Shown here in pieces: positions 22,743 to 34,038 of a DNA stretch of 64,000 nt. The position numbers were made by a program, and so were the translations under genes. The DNA is taken from positions 17,345,153 through 17,409,152 of the forward strand of contig CM045998.1 in assembly GCA_025175895.1 (NCBI GenBank), in the 5' to 3' direction. Numbering within the stretch: the stretch's first letter is position 1; every line of letters begins with the position of its first letter. This stretch comes from Wurfbainia villosa (Eukaryota; Streptophyta; Magnoliopsida; Zingiberales; Zingiberaceae). The notes below the pieces were generated by a model that ran no database searches, had not been told where the DNA came from, and saw nothing but the letters and a program-made list of their open reading frames with translations.

Positions 22743-23860
22743 GGTTAAGTAATTAACCTAGAAATACAAATCGAGCATATATGAGAAAATGATTTTAAAA
22801 TGCATCAACATACATTTATAAATCTCATTCATTTTTCGAAATTAAAAACCCTCAAAATCAACTCGGGAGATCGTAGGTCCATCTCCGAATGGGTTGATAT
22901 CCAACATAGATAAGAACAACCTTGGAGAGAGTCCAACAAGATATTCTTAGCTATGATGGTAGGTATCATGTATACCAATTTCATATCACATATATGCAAC
23001 TATCACAATGTTCTATCAACTAATTGAATGTTTACACATACATTGGGTTGTTAACTCATTAACAAGTATGCATCATATGCATAGCACCTAACTTCACATT
23101 CCTTCACATCGACCTTGGAGAGAGTCAAACAAATCGATGCTTCAAGTTAAAGCTGACCCATTAATCGCGAAATAGTTTTAATATGGTTAGAGCGCATTCA
23201 ACCAATTAGCCAGGCTTGGAGAGAGTCCAACAAACCAAACTAACAATTGACCTCTGACTCTTAGCATATTAGCAATAAACTATTCCAATGGTTTGAACAT
23301 GTTCAGGTTCGAGTCGGGTTTGGAGAGAGTCCAACAACCCAAACAAGAACTGGAAGGTGTAGGCTTTAATATTGTGTAAGGGATTTAAGGTCTCATCCTC
23401 TTTGCATGCAAATAACTATTATCTACATGGCATGACACACATGACATACATTTACATGTCACGACGTGCATGACATAATGATATGCATCTAATGCAATTA
23501 CATGACATACAATTATGCATGTACAAATAGTTTCCGTATGTGATTTTTTTTTTTGGAAATAAAATATGTTTGCGATTTGATTTTCCAAATCAAATCCTGA
23601 TTAAATTAGAAAATAAATTTCCAAATTTAATCACATATTTTATTTATGAAAAATATTAATTAAGGGAATTCAAATTTAATTTAGGAAACAAATTTCCTAA
23701 ATTGTAATTTCCTAATCATATTAGAAAATTTCCAATTTGAATTTCTTTACTAATTAAAATTTCCATAATTATTTCTAAACTTTCCAAAAGTAGAAAATTT
23801 CTAAAAATACAATTATGACTATCGCAAAATAATTTTACGATTATGTCAAAATACAGTTGG
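22743..23860 (-). other. Element B 5' leader with four copies of an 18-base motif
   Basis: This long untranslated leader lies between the primer site and gag. On the plus strand, TTGGAGAGAGTCCAACAA and close variants occur near 22922, 23114, 23216 and 23320, spaced by 100-190 bases. AT-rich sequence fills 23550-23860. No open frame. The motif may be a structured RNA element (packaging or translation control), which is inference. Confidence 0.6.
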
Positions 23861-23872
23861 GCTCTGATACCA
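23861..23872 (-). other. Element B primer-binding site
   Basis: On the minus strand TGGTATCAGAGC follows the LTR end, complementary to initiator tRNA-Met. It fixes the orientation of B and the inner edge of its 5' LTR. Confidence 0.92.
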
Positions 23873-24190
23873 CTGTTGGGTTTCCCCGACACCGACGTGG
23901 GTGTGTGTTCGAACATGTTTCGTAAACATACACAACGAAAGCAAATAAAACGAGTAATAACTAACTTATTACAACACACACACCACACATATGCAAGGAT
24001 ACATCAAGTGTAGACAAAATTGCTATTTCAAATTTTGCAATAAAGAAACTAATCTAGGTATACTTGATGAATTATGTGAAGCGAAAATGACATCAACCTT
24101 AGTGACCCTCCTAAGTTTCGCCTCTATCCGTATCCACGCCGAGTATCGTCGAGATAGCTTCACCAAGCTATGAGCCCTGTCTTCTCACGA

Positions 24191-24508
24191 GATACTCGTC
24201 TCGAGTTGAAGACATTGTGATCGAGAGACGATCACAATCCGAATCAAATTCGGATCCGAAAACTGAGTTCCATGAACTCGCTTCTCAGAAGTAGTTTTCG
24301 TCAATCGATTGACGAAACTTCATTCCTCAATTAATGAGAATTGTCGGGGATCACTCATCTCAAGTTGAAGACATTGTGATCGAGAAACGATCACAATCCG
24401 AATCAAATTCGGATCCGAAAAATGAGTTCCATGAACTCGCTTCTCAGAAGCAGTTTTCGTCAATCGATTGACGAAACTTCATTCCTCAATTAATGAGAAT
24501 TGTCGAGG
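24191..24508 (-). repeat. 159-bp tandem duplication inside the B LTR
   Basis: Two head-to-tail copies (about 24191-24349 and 24350-24508) share the segments GACATTGTGATCGAG, CGAATCAAATTCGGATCCG and TCAATCGATTGACGAAACTT with few changes. Each copy holds short inverted repeats (GAATCAAATTC, TCAATCGATTGA). It lies in the transcribed U5 side of the LTR. Confidence 0.85.
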
Positions 24509-24870
24509 ATCAAATCCTAAACAAGGAGGTCACTGCCAGAGTTCAAAATGTCGGATAAACAACACTCTCGTCACAAAGGACACAAGCTGTCCAAGAGGGC
24601 AGCTTGGTGGAGGAAGGTGGCCGACCAATCAAAGATGGCCGGCAGCAGCCAAGGGGAGCCGGCGGCTGGAGGAAGACCGACGGTGGGGCTGCTGGCCGGC
24701 GGCTGGGGCTGGCCGACGATGGTGGCTGGCTGACACTTGGAGCTTGGGTGGGGGTAAGGCTTGGGAAGAGCCAGCTTGGGTGGCCCAAGAAAAGGATAGG
24801 GAGAGGGGAGAAAACGGCTAGGGTTTCGCAAACCTTGTACCGATTAATTTCGGGATATCTCTCAGCCCCG

Positions 24871-24880
24871 TTATTTATAG
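24871..24880 (-). promoter_or_regulatory. Element B LTR TATA box
   Basis: The minus strand reads CTATAAATAA followed by CGGGGCTGAG, a typical LTR promoter. It lies 1.45 kb from the LTR start, giving a long U3. Confidence 0.65.
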
Positions 24881-26329
24881 AGGACGTATCTCTTATCCAT
24901 TAAGAGACTTTTTCTCAAGACCTCTTCTCTAAAAACCTTTTCTCAAGAAACCTTTTCTTAAAGGGTTATTGGTTCACAACTAAAACCCATTAACCCGCTT
25001 CATTAACTTAAGTTAAAATAAACCAAACCGCGTTGGTCTATTTTAAGTTAAAACGAAATGAACCAATTTCGGTTCATTCATTTAAAACAAACCAAACCCC
25101 TTTGGTTTATTTTCCACCATAGGATTAGAACCAAACCAATTTGGTTCATCCATCATGTCTTCATAAGACTCGACCCATCTACGCTTCCGTTGCGACTGAA
25201 ACAATTTCATGCTCGCTCTTTCTTTGGTCCAACCAAACCAAGTCTCTCTCGATCTGAGAATCCTATTCTCAAGCTCATTTTAAATCCTTCGGATAACACT
25301 CGTAGGGCATGTGACCTAATAGGTTCCCGGTTTATGTTGACCATCTATAATTAACCATTAATTATAGAATGATTATGAGTGGCACCTAGTAGTACATCAT
25401 GATCCCTAATTAATCAGAAAATCAACGGTTGATCCCAGAACACTTCTAAAACTTTTCAGTAGCTACAGTAAATCGTGCCTCGTTCCCTTCACTGATCTTA
25501 TACCCACTTGGTTCAGGACATGGTCTATGTGTCAGTCCCCACTGGGCTGACTATGCACACCTAGCCCAAGTATTACTTTCTCGTCCTTCAAATTCTAGTT
25601 ACTTCACATGTATCCAAGAGTACCATACTCTAAACATGTAATGCTTTGGCCAAAGACTTTAGTAACAATCCAACGAGAGGCCAAAGGGTATACATCTCCT
25701 CACAAGGAGTGATGAATCCTCTGTAGGCTATTCAAACACCTTCGGCCACTTCGACTTATACCCAATCATCCTGGGTCCACATCTACTCAGAGATGTTTGC
25801 TTAAGATGTCAAAGCATAAGTCTACATGACCAAGATGACTTGAATACTCAAGTCGAAGGAACATTGCACTTAAGCTACAGTAAGAACTTTATTAACATAT
25901 CCATATATGCAGAGAACCATATGAAGTCTTACAGCTAGTCACTATAATGAACTAGTTATCATAACTAGCATCCATGATTAACTCCGAACATCTCAAAGTC
26001 TCCAGCCAGTGAGGAACAGCTGCTTGGATAAACCAAGGAGTATAACTCGTTCTAGTCTCAATAAAATTGATGGTGTCTGAATACTTCAATTCATCGACTA
26101 GGGATAATTCTAATACATCACAATTACACATGTAGAGATACTCACTAGTTGTGATCCAATCACAAATTCTCTCATGCTGTGAATCGTATTGCGGACATTC
26201 AGTAAGTGAGTTTAAGATCTAATCAAATACATGAAAACATGTATACACAAATAGTGAATCTTCATTTATCAAATAAATGGTACAACCATAAGGAGATTGC
26301 CTTAGGACATCGCTCATATATTACTAACA

Positions 26330-26980
26330 TCGATTGCTAGGGTTTGGTAGTCGACTGGTGATCTATCCGTTGGAGTTTTTCCAGCGTGGATTAAGCCATT
26401 ATGAGACAATGGGTACAGGAGCAGTCGACTACTAGGTATGGGAAGTCGACTGCTAGGAGAAAATCAACCTGAGTTGCAGCTTTATAAGGAGCTCGAAGAG
26501 GAAGATTTTGGTCATGGTTCTTAGGGCGATTTGAAGGGGAATAGTTGGTGCTTTCCAGCCCTTCAAAGCAAGTCCAAAAGCAATCAACAAGCAAGCAATC
26601 CAAAGTTCTTGTGTAAAGTTTTCTTTACTTGTATTTGTGTATTTCTTAGTTTACTTGATGTATTTCATTGTATTACTTTTGTAATCATTTGTACGAGGTT
26701 TCTTCACCTCCGAATTATTCCGAGAAGGAGTGTATTAGTGGTGGTGTGCATCACTAGAGCTCATTTGAGTTCGACCCATGGAGTAGGAACCTAGGTTCCG
26801 AATCACGTTATATCGCCTTGTCTATTGCTGTGGTTGTGTATTCTTGTTATGCATTTTCATTATTTTATATTCTGCTGCGCATTAACAAGCTTGTGTAGAG
26901 ACAAGAACGATCGAATTTGAGCGAACGAACGAAAAAATGCGCCATTCACTCCCTTCTAGCATGTCACCAAAGGTCTTACA
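26330..26980 (+). repeat. Element E 5' LTR, 3' portion only
   Basis: It matches 45655-46262 plus 54805-54832 of the 3' LTR and ends GGTCTTACA before the primer site. The first roughly 0.9 kb (U3 with its minisatellite) is absent; element B abuts at 26329. TATA-like TTTATAAGG at 26481-26489. The CTCCCTTCTAGC block near the end corresponds to the site where viral DNA is joined in the 3' LTR. Confidence 0.85.
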
Positions 26981-26982
26981 TG

Positions 26983-26994
26983 TTGTATCAGAGC
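26983..26994 (+). other. Element E primer-binding site (one mismatch)
   Basis: TTGTATCAGAGC, one base different from the tRNA-iMet complement TGGTATCAGAGC, followed by GAGGAGC as in element D. Confidence 0.85.
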
Positions 26995-27951
26995 GAGGAG
27001 CTCTTATACGGACTAACCGCCAAGGGAGCATCGCTAGAGGGAAGAAGGAAGATGGTGGAGCCAAGCTTTAGACTAGGTCGTGACATCAACACACCTCCTC
27101 CATATGAACTTTTTGGAGCTAAGGGATTTGATAAATAGAGGATGTGGATGTAGCACTTCTTGATGATGGAATTCGAGCAGTGGATCATCCTAATGAAGGG
27201 ATTTGAATTTCCAAGGGGTTCAAAAGGTGGATATCTCAAGAAGAAGAGATGGACCAAAGAGCAAATCCAAGCCTTCAAAATAAATGAAAGGGTAACAAAT
27301 ATTTTAGTTAATGTAATCCCTAATGAAATTTTGTGTATATTAGGAGATTATAAGGATGCCAAGGAGCTTTCGAGCAAGCTAGTCAAGTTCCATGAAGATC
27401 CCACACCGGTCCAAGATAAGGAAGGAGAGGAGTGCTCATCCTCCCAAGCTCAAGAAGAAAGCACATCATCTTCATCCTGAGAGCTTGAAGAATTGAAGGT
27501 TGAAAGACCATCAACATCTAAGGAAGAGATGGAAGAATTTAAGAAAGCCTCCACCTTTATGATTGAGTGGGAGGAGATTAGGTCATCCTCAATGCCGGAG
27601 CAAGAAGAGGAGCCTTCAATCTCCGGGAGAAGTGAAGAACAAGTTCAAGAGGCTTCCACCACCACCCTAGGTAACTCAAGCATTTTAATCAAAAATAAAA
27701 ATTATATTGTATTCTTTGAGTGTACGGAAGTAGGACACTATAAGAGCAAGTGTTCTAAAAAAGTCAAGAAGACTCAACCGACACCAAAAGTCAAGGATAA
27801 GTCAAAGGATATCGGAGCCCCAACACATAAGAGCAAGGAGCACGTGGTGTGATTCAAATGAAATCAAAAAGGGAATTATTGGAGTCAATGCCCTAGGGGG
27901 AGGAAGCAAACCAAGGGCCAAGAAGGAGCATCACATGTAGGGGGAGCTTCT

Positions 27952-28150
27952 TATTAGTGCCTATAAGATCCACATGTCTCCACAATGATATGATACTGTC
28001 CACTTTGGGCCTAAGCCCTCATGATTTTATTTTTGGGCTTTACCCAAAAGGTCTCATACCAATGGAGATATCTTTTTATCTTATAAGTACATGATCTTTT
28101 CCATGTCTTACCAATGTGGGACTTTGATTATATTTTCCATACTCCCAACA
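27952..28150 (-). repeat. TRIM 3' LTR (minus-strand element)
   Basis: This is the left terminal repeat, with TG changed to TA at the outer plus-strand edge (TATTAGTGCC), ending ACTCCCAACA. It differs from the right copy at a small number of bases, so the insertion is not brand new. Confidence 0.85.
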
Positions 28151-28426
28151 ATCCCCCCCCTCAAACGAAGGACCACATTGAGCCCCCCTCAAGCCTATCC
28201 ATCCTCGAAGGACTTCCTCTGCTTGATGTTCAATCCTTAACCCACCAAGACTTCCTACCAACTGTCTAGTCCTCCTGATCCTGCTGGACTTTTTGCTAGT
28301 TGTTCGATCCTCCTGACCCAACTAGACTTCCTGCCTGGTGTCTGGTTCTTTTGATCCAGACATGGGAGTTCCACTTCCTTCATTCGAGGTTCATGGCTTG
28401 ACCTGGACTATGACTGTGATACCAAT

Positions 28427-28626
28427 TGTTAGTGCCTATAAGATTCATATATCTCCACAATGGCATGATATTATCCACTTTGGGCCTAAGCTCTCATGGT
28501 TTTTATTTTTGGACTTTACACAAAAGGCCTCATACCAATGGAAATATATTTTTATCTTATAAGTACATGATCTTTTCCATGTCTTACCAATGTGGGACTT
28601 TGATTGTATTCCCCATACTCCCAACA
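28427..28626 (-). repeat. TRIM 5' LTR (minus-strand element)
   Basis: Right terminal repeat, TGTTAGTGCC to ACTCCCAACA, next to the decayed primer site at about 28411-28426. Confidence 0.85.
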
Positions 28627-28870
28627 CTTCTAAAGTAAATCCTATGGTAAAATTTAGTAATGCACCTTCCTTGTTTCATAATGAAAAGTATGCTTTTAAT
28701 ACTCTTGCAATTGTGCATAATCATGAAAAGCATGTTAGGAATAGAGCTTATTGCTTAGGTGCTAAATATTGTAATTTTAGGGTTAAGGACAAATCTAGAA
28801 ACAATAACCCTAAAATAATTCTACCTAAGGAAGCAATTAGGAAAGTAGAAGATCACTTAGGCATTAACCC

Positions 28871-29420
28871 TAGGGCTGTAAACGAACCAAGTGTTCATGA
28901 ACGAGCTTGGTGTTCGACTCGGTAAGAGCTCGTTTACGTTCGTTCAATATGCATCAAAGTCAATTAATAAACAAGCTTGAACACGTATGTGTTCGGCTTG
29001 TTAATGTTCGTGAACATTGTTCGTGAACAATGTTCATGAACATTAACAAGCCGATTTATAATTATACTCTTTTGAAAATTATTTTTGAATTTATTTATAC
29101 TCATTTATAAATCAGAATTAAATTAGTAAAATTTTAAATAAACAAACAAGTTTGACTTAAGAGCTTGATAACGTTTAAATAAATCAAATTTAAATAAGCT
29201 TGAATCAAGCTTGATTAGAAGCTTGATACCCATTAAACAAGCCAAGCTCAATTCAAGCTCAAGCCAAGCTCAAGCTAAAAAAAAAAATACCAAGCCAAGC
29301 TTGAACAGGTTTTTCATTAGCTTGGTTAATTTTAGGCTCGGCTCGGCTTGGCTTGGTTATTTTATCAAACAAGTCTGAACACTACAAAGCTTGGCTTGGC
29401 TTGGCTTATTTACAGCCCTA
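28871..29420. mobile_element. hAT-type MITE, 550 bp
   Basis: Perfect 12-bp terminal inverted repeats, TAGGGCTGTAAA and TTTACAGCCCTA, are flanked by an 8-bp target duplication ATTAACCC (28863-28870 and 29421-29428). An 8-bp duplication and TAGGG-type ends fit the hAT superfamily. There is no transposase frame. The interior has subterminal motifs in both orientations: GTTCGTGAACA-type palindromes near 28995-29050 and many AAGCTTG/GGCTTGGC copies, which may bind transposase. It interrupts the E gag frame. Confidence 0.9.
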
Positions 29421-29510
29421 ATTAACCCTAAGATGGGTAGGGATATGCCTAAGAGAAAGGAACATTCCCAAATGATTAATGAAAAACCAAAATTGGAAAA
29501 ATTAGAGTAA

Positions 29511-30299
29511 GAGAACCAAGTCTTGAGGTCAGTCAGCAAATGTTGATTAATGAAGTTTCTAATTTTTGATTTCAGATTTAGAATCGCTTGATCGCCACCT
29601 TGGGCACTAATCAGTATTGAGGCAATGATCGTTGTCGATCGAGTCGATCATTAAGTCTGATTTTGGATAAACAAGGTTGTTTAGCCCATGTTTCAACCAT
29701 GTTAGGCTACCCTAACTGCTCCTAACCCTAAAATATGCTTTGGAAAGCATTGGAAGAGTGAAAAATCTATTGGAAATGGATTATGAGAGTTTTTTTATGG
29801 TGAGAATCAAATTTTAAGGTGTGTAAAAGTTCAAGTTTGAATATTTGCTCTTATTTTTGATGGTTTAGTACTTCTATAGGCTTAGGGACTCTCCAAGGAC
29901 ATTGTTGATGCAATGGTCAAGGGGGAGCAAGCCTTTAGGGCGAGGTTATCCATGATGGGATGATGGATGTGTATTTCTCAAAGGGGGAGACATGAAAGGT
30001 TTTCGGAAACCTTCATTGTGCTCACCAAAGGAGGAGAATGAGAATTGCCTCTCATTTAGTGATATGATGCTTATCACTAGGAAGAGTGAAGGCATCCTAG
30101 ATGTGTTTAGACCAAGGGGGAGAATGTAAGATCATATTGGGACATAAGACATTGATACCCTTGGGGAGAGCCTTTTTGATGTATGTCAAAAAGGGGGAGA
30201 ATTTGAGAATTTCCCAATTGGGAGAATTTGGACTATTGAGTTAGGTGGCCCAACTCAAAGGTTTTTGTGGTTTTTATCAAACATCAATAAGGGGAAGAT
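29511..30299 (+). other. Element E 3' untranslated region with purine tracts
   Basis: This AT-rich sequence has no open frame. GGGGGAG-type tracts occur near 29920, 29980, 30115 and 30190, and AATAAGGGGAAGAT lies directly before the 3' LTR at 30300. No integrase or RT similarity was seen. Confidence 0.7.
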
Positions 30300-30539
30300 T
30301 GTTGGTGCAATCGATCTAGGTCACGATTGACCAAACTCGAGTTTGACTCGAGCAATATTTTGATATTTGACAAAACATATGACAGTGTAATTGTCATTGA
30401 TGTTTGACAAACGTATGACATGTGATTGTCATGAAAAGTCCAAGTCATGGGTACTTGGCATGAAAATTCCAAGTGGGACACTTGGCATGGAAAGTCTAAG
30501 TCGTGTGTACTTGGTATGGAAAGTCCAAGTCTTGAGTAC
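30300..30539 (+). repeat. Element E 3' LTR, part 1
   Basis: It starts TGTTGGTGCAATCGATCTAGG after the purine tract. From about 30433 it consists of a minisatellite of roughly 27-33 bp units built on AAAGTCCAAGTC and TACTTGGCATGG. It stops at AGTAC (30535-30539), the left target copy of element D. Confidence 0.85.
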
Positions 30540-31075
30540 TGTTAGGGCAATCAACCCAAGTATGATCATGGTTTTGATGTGTATGTCAAAGAGTTTAAGT
30601 TAGGATGTTTATGTTTTTGATGTGTGTTTAAGTTGTGTAGGACTTAGTGAATCACACATCTTGATGAAGCATTAGCAAGTTCATCATCTCATGGCTCGGG
30701 TCCTTGAGTCGGTGGAGGATGGTACGGGGAGAAGCCATTAGCTTAGTGCATTCGAGAGACCGCCAGATGAGGAGCAATAGAGTTAAGCCAAAGGAAGTTG
30801 ACTTCAGGACAAGACGCAAAGGATGACACAGGGAGAAGTCGTGAGCTTAGTGCATCTGAGGGATGCAGGCCGAAGGAAGAGAGCTTCGATGGTGTACTCC
30901 ATGGGGAGATGAGAGTTGAGCGATTGTAACTTGGGACGGGATAGTTCAACTTAGGTGAACTTGGCCAAATGGCTAAAGTCAAGTGTCAAATGCTCAAACA
31001 CTTGTGTTTGAGGTTTTACCCGACGACAGTCGACTGATATAGGTATCGGTCGACTGGTACAAAGTCAACAATAAT
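30540..31075 (+). repeat. Element D extra LTR, first 536 bp
   Basis: It begins TGTTAGGGCAATCAACCC with an intact TG end and aligns with the first part of the other two D LTRs, but lacks the TATA region and U5. It joins at AACAATAATT to the next LTR; the last AATT matches the bases before the 3' LTR at 35004, so the joint includes a scrap of a polypurine-side junction. Confidence 0.85.
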
Positions 31076-32343
31076 TATTAGGGCAATCAACCCAAGTATA
31101 ATCATGGTTTTGATGTGTGTGTCAAAGAGTTTAAGTTAGGATGTTTATATTTTTGATGTGTGTGTTTAAGTTGTGCAGGACTTAGTGAATCACACATGAG
31201 TATCTTGATGAAGCATTGGCAAGTTCATCATCTCATGGCTCGAGTCCTTGAGTCAGTGAAGGATGCCACGGAGAGAAGCCATGAGCTTAGTGCATCCGAG
31301 GGATCGTCAGATGAGGAGCAATGGAGTTAAACCAAAGGAAGTAGACTTTAGGGCAAGATGTGAAGGATGGTACAGGGAGAAGCCATGAGCTTAGTGTATC
31401 CGAGGGATGCATGCCGAAGGAAGAGAGCTTCGATGGTGTACTCTGTGGGGAGATGAGAGTTGAGCGATTATAACCCGGGATGGGGTAGTTCAACTAAGGT
31501 GAACTTGGCCAAATGGCTAAGGTCAAGTGTTGGATGCTCAAACATTTGTGTTTGAGGTTTTACTCGATGACAATCGACTGATATAGGCATCACATCGGTA
31601 TAAAGTTGACAAGAATGACTAAAGTTGACTAAAGTTGGCTAAGGGGCCCACCTGATTTATCGAGTTTAGCGATGATCGTCCACTATCGATCATTCGCTAA
31701 ACCCTGACAATCGACTGTTATAAGTGGACTCGGGCACAAAATATCTCATAGCCAACTGAATAGTCAGACTGATGGCTGATCAGTCGACTGCCAATGTGAG
31801 CAGTCGATTGCTCAGGTTACCATTGAGCTGTGATGACCATGGATCAGGCTTGGTTAGAAGCCGTTAGAGTCGGTCCGTTGCAGCGGCAGTCGACTGCTGG
31901 CATGCAACAGTCAATTGCTGCATGCCCAACGGAAAAAAGGCCCTTTTCTCTATAAAAGGAGGGCTTGGGAGCCTTAGGGTGGCTAATGCTTTCACTCCTA
32001 ATCATACTCTCAAGGTTCCCATAGTTTCTAAGTGTCTCGACTCCTTTCTTCTCTAATTCTACTCTTATTATCTTGTGAGAAGAGAAGTGTGTTGTAAGAA
32101 GGTTTTCTCCATCTTGTTTGAGCTAAAGGAGAAAATAGTGGAAGGGTTGAAGGAGTGATCCGCCTAACAGATTATCGTGGACTAGCGGGAAGAGGCCGTG
32201 AACCACATTAAAAGATTTGTGTTTGCATTGCTTCCTTAATTTTGTTTTAGCTTTCTTTTATTTGCGCTTCCGCTAACAATCTTATAGTCAAATCAAAGAA
32301 ATCCTATTCATCCCCCCTTCTACCCGGGCTATCGATCCTAACA
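31076..32343 (+). repeat. Element D 5' LTR
   Basis: 1268 bp, starting TATTAGGG (TG changed to TA, as in the 3' LTR) and ending GATCCTAACA. TATA box TATAAAAGG at 31951-31959. It holds several CAGTCGACTG-type palindromes near 31785-31910. Confidence 0.87.
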
Positions 32344-32345
32344 TG

Positions 32346-32357
32346 TGGTATCAGAGC
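32346..32357 (+). other. Element D primer-binding site
   Basis: TGGTATCAGAGC two bases after the LTR, followed by GAGGAGC as in E. Confidence 0.92.
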
Positions 32358-32400
32358 GAGGAGCTTACAATCAGACTCGTCAAGGCGATAAGCAAATCAA

Positions 32401-34038
32401 ATGACCGGCATGAACATCCAACCACCGAAGTTCGAAGGAGATTTTTCGTGGTGGAAGAAGAGAATGGAAGTATTTTTCGAAACCGATTTTGATTTAATTA
32501 TTATAATGAAAAATGGTTTTGAGGTACCCAAGGATGAAGAAAATAAGCCAATCGAAAAGTCAAGATGGGCTAAGAAGCAAAAGGAGGAGCATTTAGTAAA
32601 TTCTAAAGCCAAACATCATCTCTTCAATGTGCTTCCTCAACAAGAGATCAATCGGATTGGAGAATGCTCAAGCGCCAAGGAGATGTGAAAGAAGCTAATT
32701 GAGCTTCATGAGGGTACATCCGAAGCCAAATTAGCAAGACGAGACCTTCTCCGATCACAACTCAACAACATAAAATTGGTCAAAGGAGAAAAGGTATTGT
32801 CTTTACATTCTAGGTTTAAAGAGATTATTAATGGTTTGTCAAGTGTAGGAGAGAAGCTATCGAATCGGGATATGATCATGAAAGTCATTGACACATTCCC
32901 CCTATCATCAAAATGGAGCTCCATGGTTGATTCCTTTTATATCTCAAGGAATCTAGAGGTTAGTACTTTTGAAGAATTTTTCTCAACTATGGAACTTCAC
33001 AAAACTCACCTTGAAGGAATAGTTGAAGAACCAATCACTAAATCTAGGGGAGTAGCACTTGTAGCAAAAAAAGGGAAGAAGAAGAAGACCACACCTCATT
33101 CATTGGATGACGACTCACAATCTTCTATGGATACCGATGAAGAGGCATATATGATAAGAAGGGTAAAACGTGCATTAAAAGGTTTTAAATTTAACAAATC
33201 TAATGATAGGAGAAGGAGAAGGAAGATCATTTGCTACAATTGCCAAGGAGGACACGTGAGGGATGAGTGTCCTCTATTGAAGAAGGAAGAAAAGAAGAAG
33301 GATGACAAGAAGAAAGAAGGCAAGAAGAAAGAAGAAAAGAAGTCGAAAGAAAAGGGAAAGTCTAAATCCTGGAATTTAAAAGCTGCATGGGATGACCTAT
33401 CATCTTCGGAGGAAGAGGAAGCCGTCTCACATTTTGCACTCATGGGAGTAGATGATGTAGCCTCCACCTCATCCGAACAAGAAGAATGAAGCACAAGTGA
33501 GGAGGAGAGCTTAAGTGTAGGGAGAGCACAATCGTCGGAATCGGAAGAAGATTGGGTAAGTGAGGTAAATAATCTCCCTACTCAAGATGTCATTCGTATG
33601 ATTTCAAATTTAACTAGGGATTTATTTAGAATCAATAATAAAAATAAATGCTTGCAAAATGATATTAGAAATCTAGAAGAAAAGATTAAAAATGCATGCT
33701 CACATGATAATAATATTTTTTCTTTTAGTACAAATGATGCATGTTTAGAAGAAAATAGGATTTTAAGGGAAAAGGTAGAATACCGTAGTAAGACCCTTGA
33801 AAAATTTACCATAGGCTCTAATACCTTGAAAATGATTATAGGAAGCTAAAGGACAAGTTTCAATAAGAAAGGATTAGGATATGAGAAATCAAGGAATGAG
33901 AAATTATATCATTACCTAATTGCTAGGGGACAATAAAAAACAACTATGATAGCTAAAAAATGGATTCCTAAGGAATACTTGATAAACCCTATTGGAAAGA
34001 ATCTATATTGGGTACCTAAGTCAATCCTTAAAGGTTAG
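32401..34038 (+). pseudogene. gag: Element D gag (one frame, four stops)
   Basis: A single frame of 545 codons starts at the ATG at 32401 (MTGMNIQPPKFEGDFSWWKKRM), a copia gag start. TGA codons at 32686 and 33487 and TAA codons at 33847 and 33934 interrupt it; there is no frameshift. The zinc knuckle (33232-33270) is CX2CX3HX4C, one residue shorter than usual. A long Lys/Glu-rich stretch follows, then a tail with WIPK and YWVPK motifs like the gag end of A. The full gag is therefore kept while pol is absent, suggesting gag was the useful part. Confidence 0.87.

Larger units (their letters stand above)
23874..26329 (-). repeat. Element B 5' LTR (2456 bp)
   Basis: On the minus strand it begins TGTTAGTAATATATGAGCG and ends GGGGAAACCCAACA, directly before the primer site. 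A TATA box lies at 24871-24880 with a GC-rich transcribed leader (24540-24800). An internal 159-bp tandem duplication lies at 24191-24508. Only the terminal 202 bp of U3 are shared with the left remnant. Bases after it, TCGAT (26330-26334), would be the target copy, but the left partner is lost. Confidence 0.88.
27952..28626 (-). mobile_element. TRIM (miniature LTR element) inside E gag
   Basis: Terminal direct repeats of 199 and 200 bp (27952-28150 and 28427-28626) enclose a 276-bp non-coding core. The target duplication CTTCT is perfect (27947-27951 and 28627-28631). On the minus strand the LTR begins TGTTGGGAGTATGG and ends GGCACTAACA; next to it is ATTGGTATCACAG, a decayed tRNA-iMet primer site, and a purine tract lies at the other end (opposite ATCCCCCCCCTC at 28151). 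The LTR holds the stretch AAGTCCCACATTGGTAAGAC. It encodes no protein and must use other elements' enzymes. Confidence 0.9.
27052..29510 (+). pseudogene. gag: Element E gag, interrupted by TRIM and MITE
   Basis: The start ATG at 27052 leads MVEPSFRLGRD, with stops from 27136 on. Gag-like sequence resumes (GFEFPRGSKGGY, KERVTNIL-like core, IPNEILCILGDYKDAKEL) to a TGA at 27478-27480, then a Glu/Ser-rich linker and a zinc knuckle whose first Cys is replaced by Phe (FFECTEVGHYKSKC, near 27710-27755). The TRIM interrupts at 27952 and the MITE at 28871; the frame continues between them (28627-28870) and ends at 29508-29510. The knuckle defect and stops make it non-functional. No pol sequence follows. 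Confidence 0.8.

Noticed and set aside
24468..24903. Overlapping frames in a GC-rich segment on both strands
   Set aside because: They lie in the transcribed part of the B LTR; composition explains the open frames, and no domain is visible.
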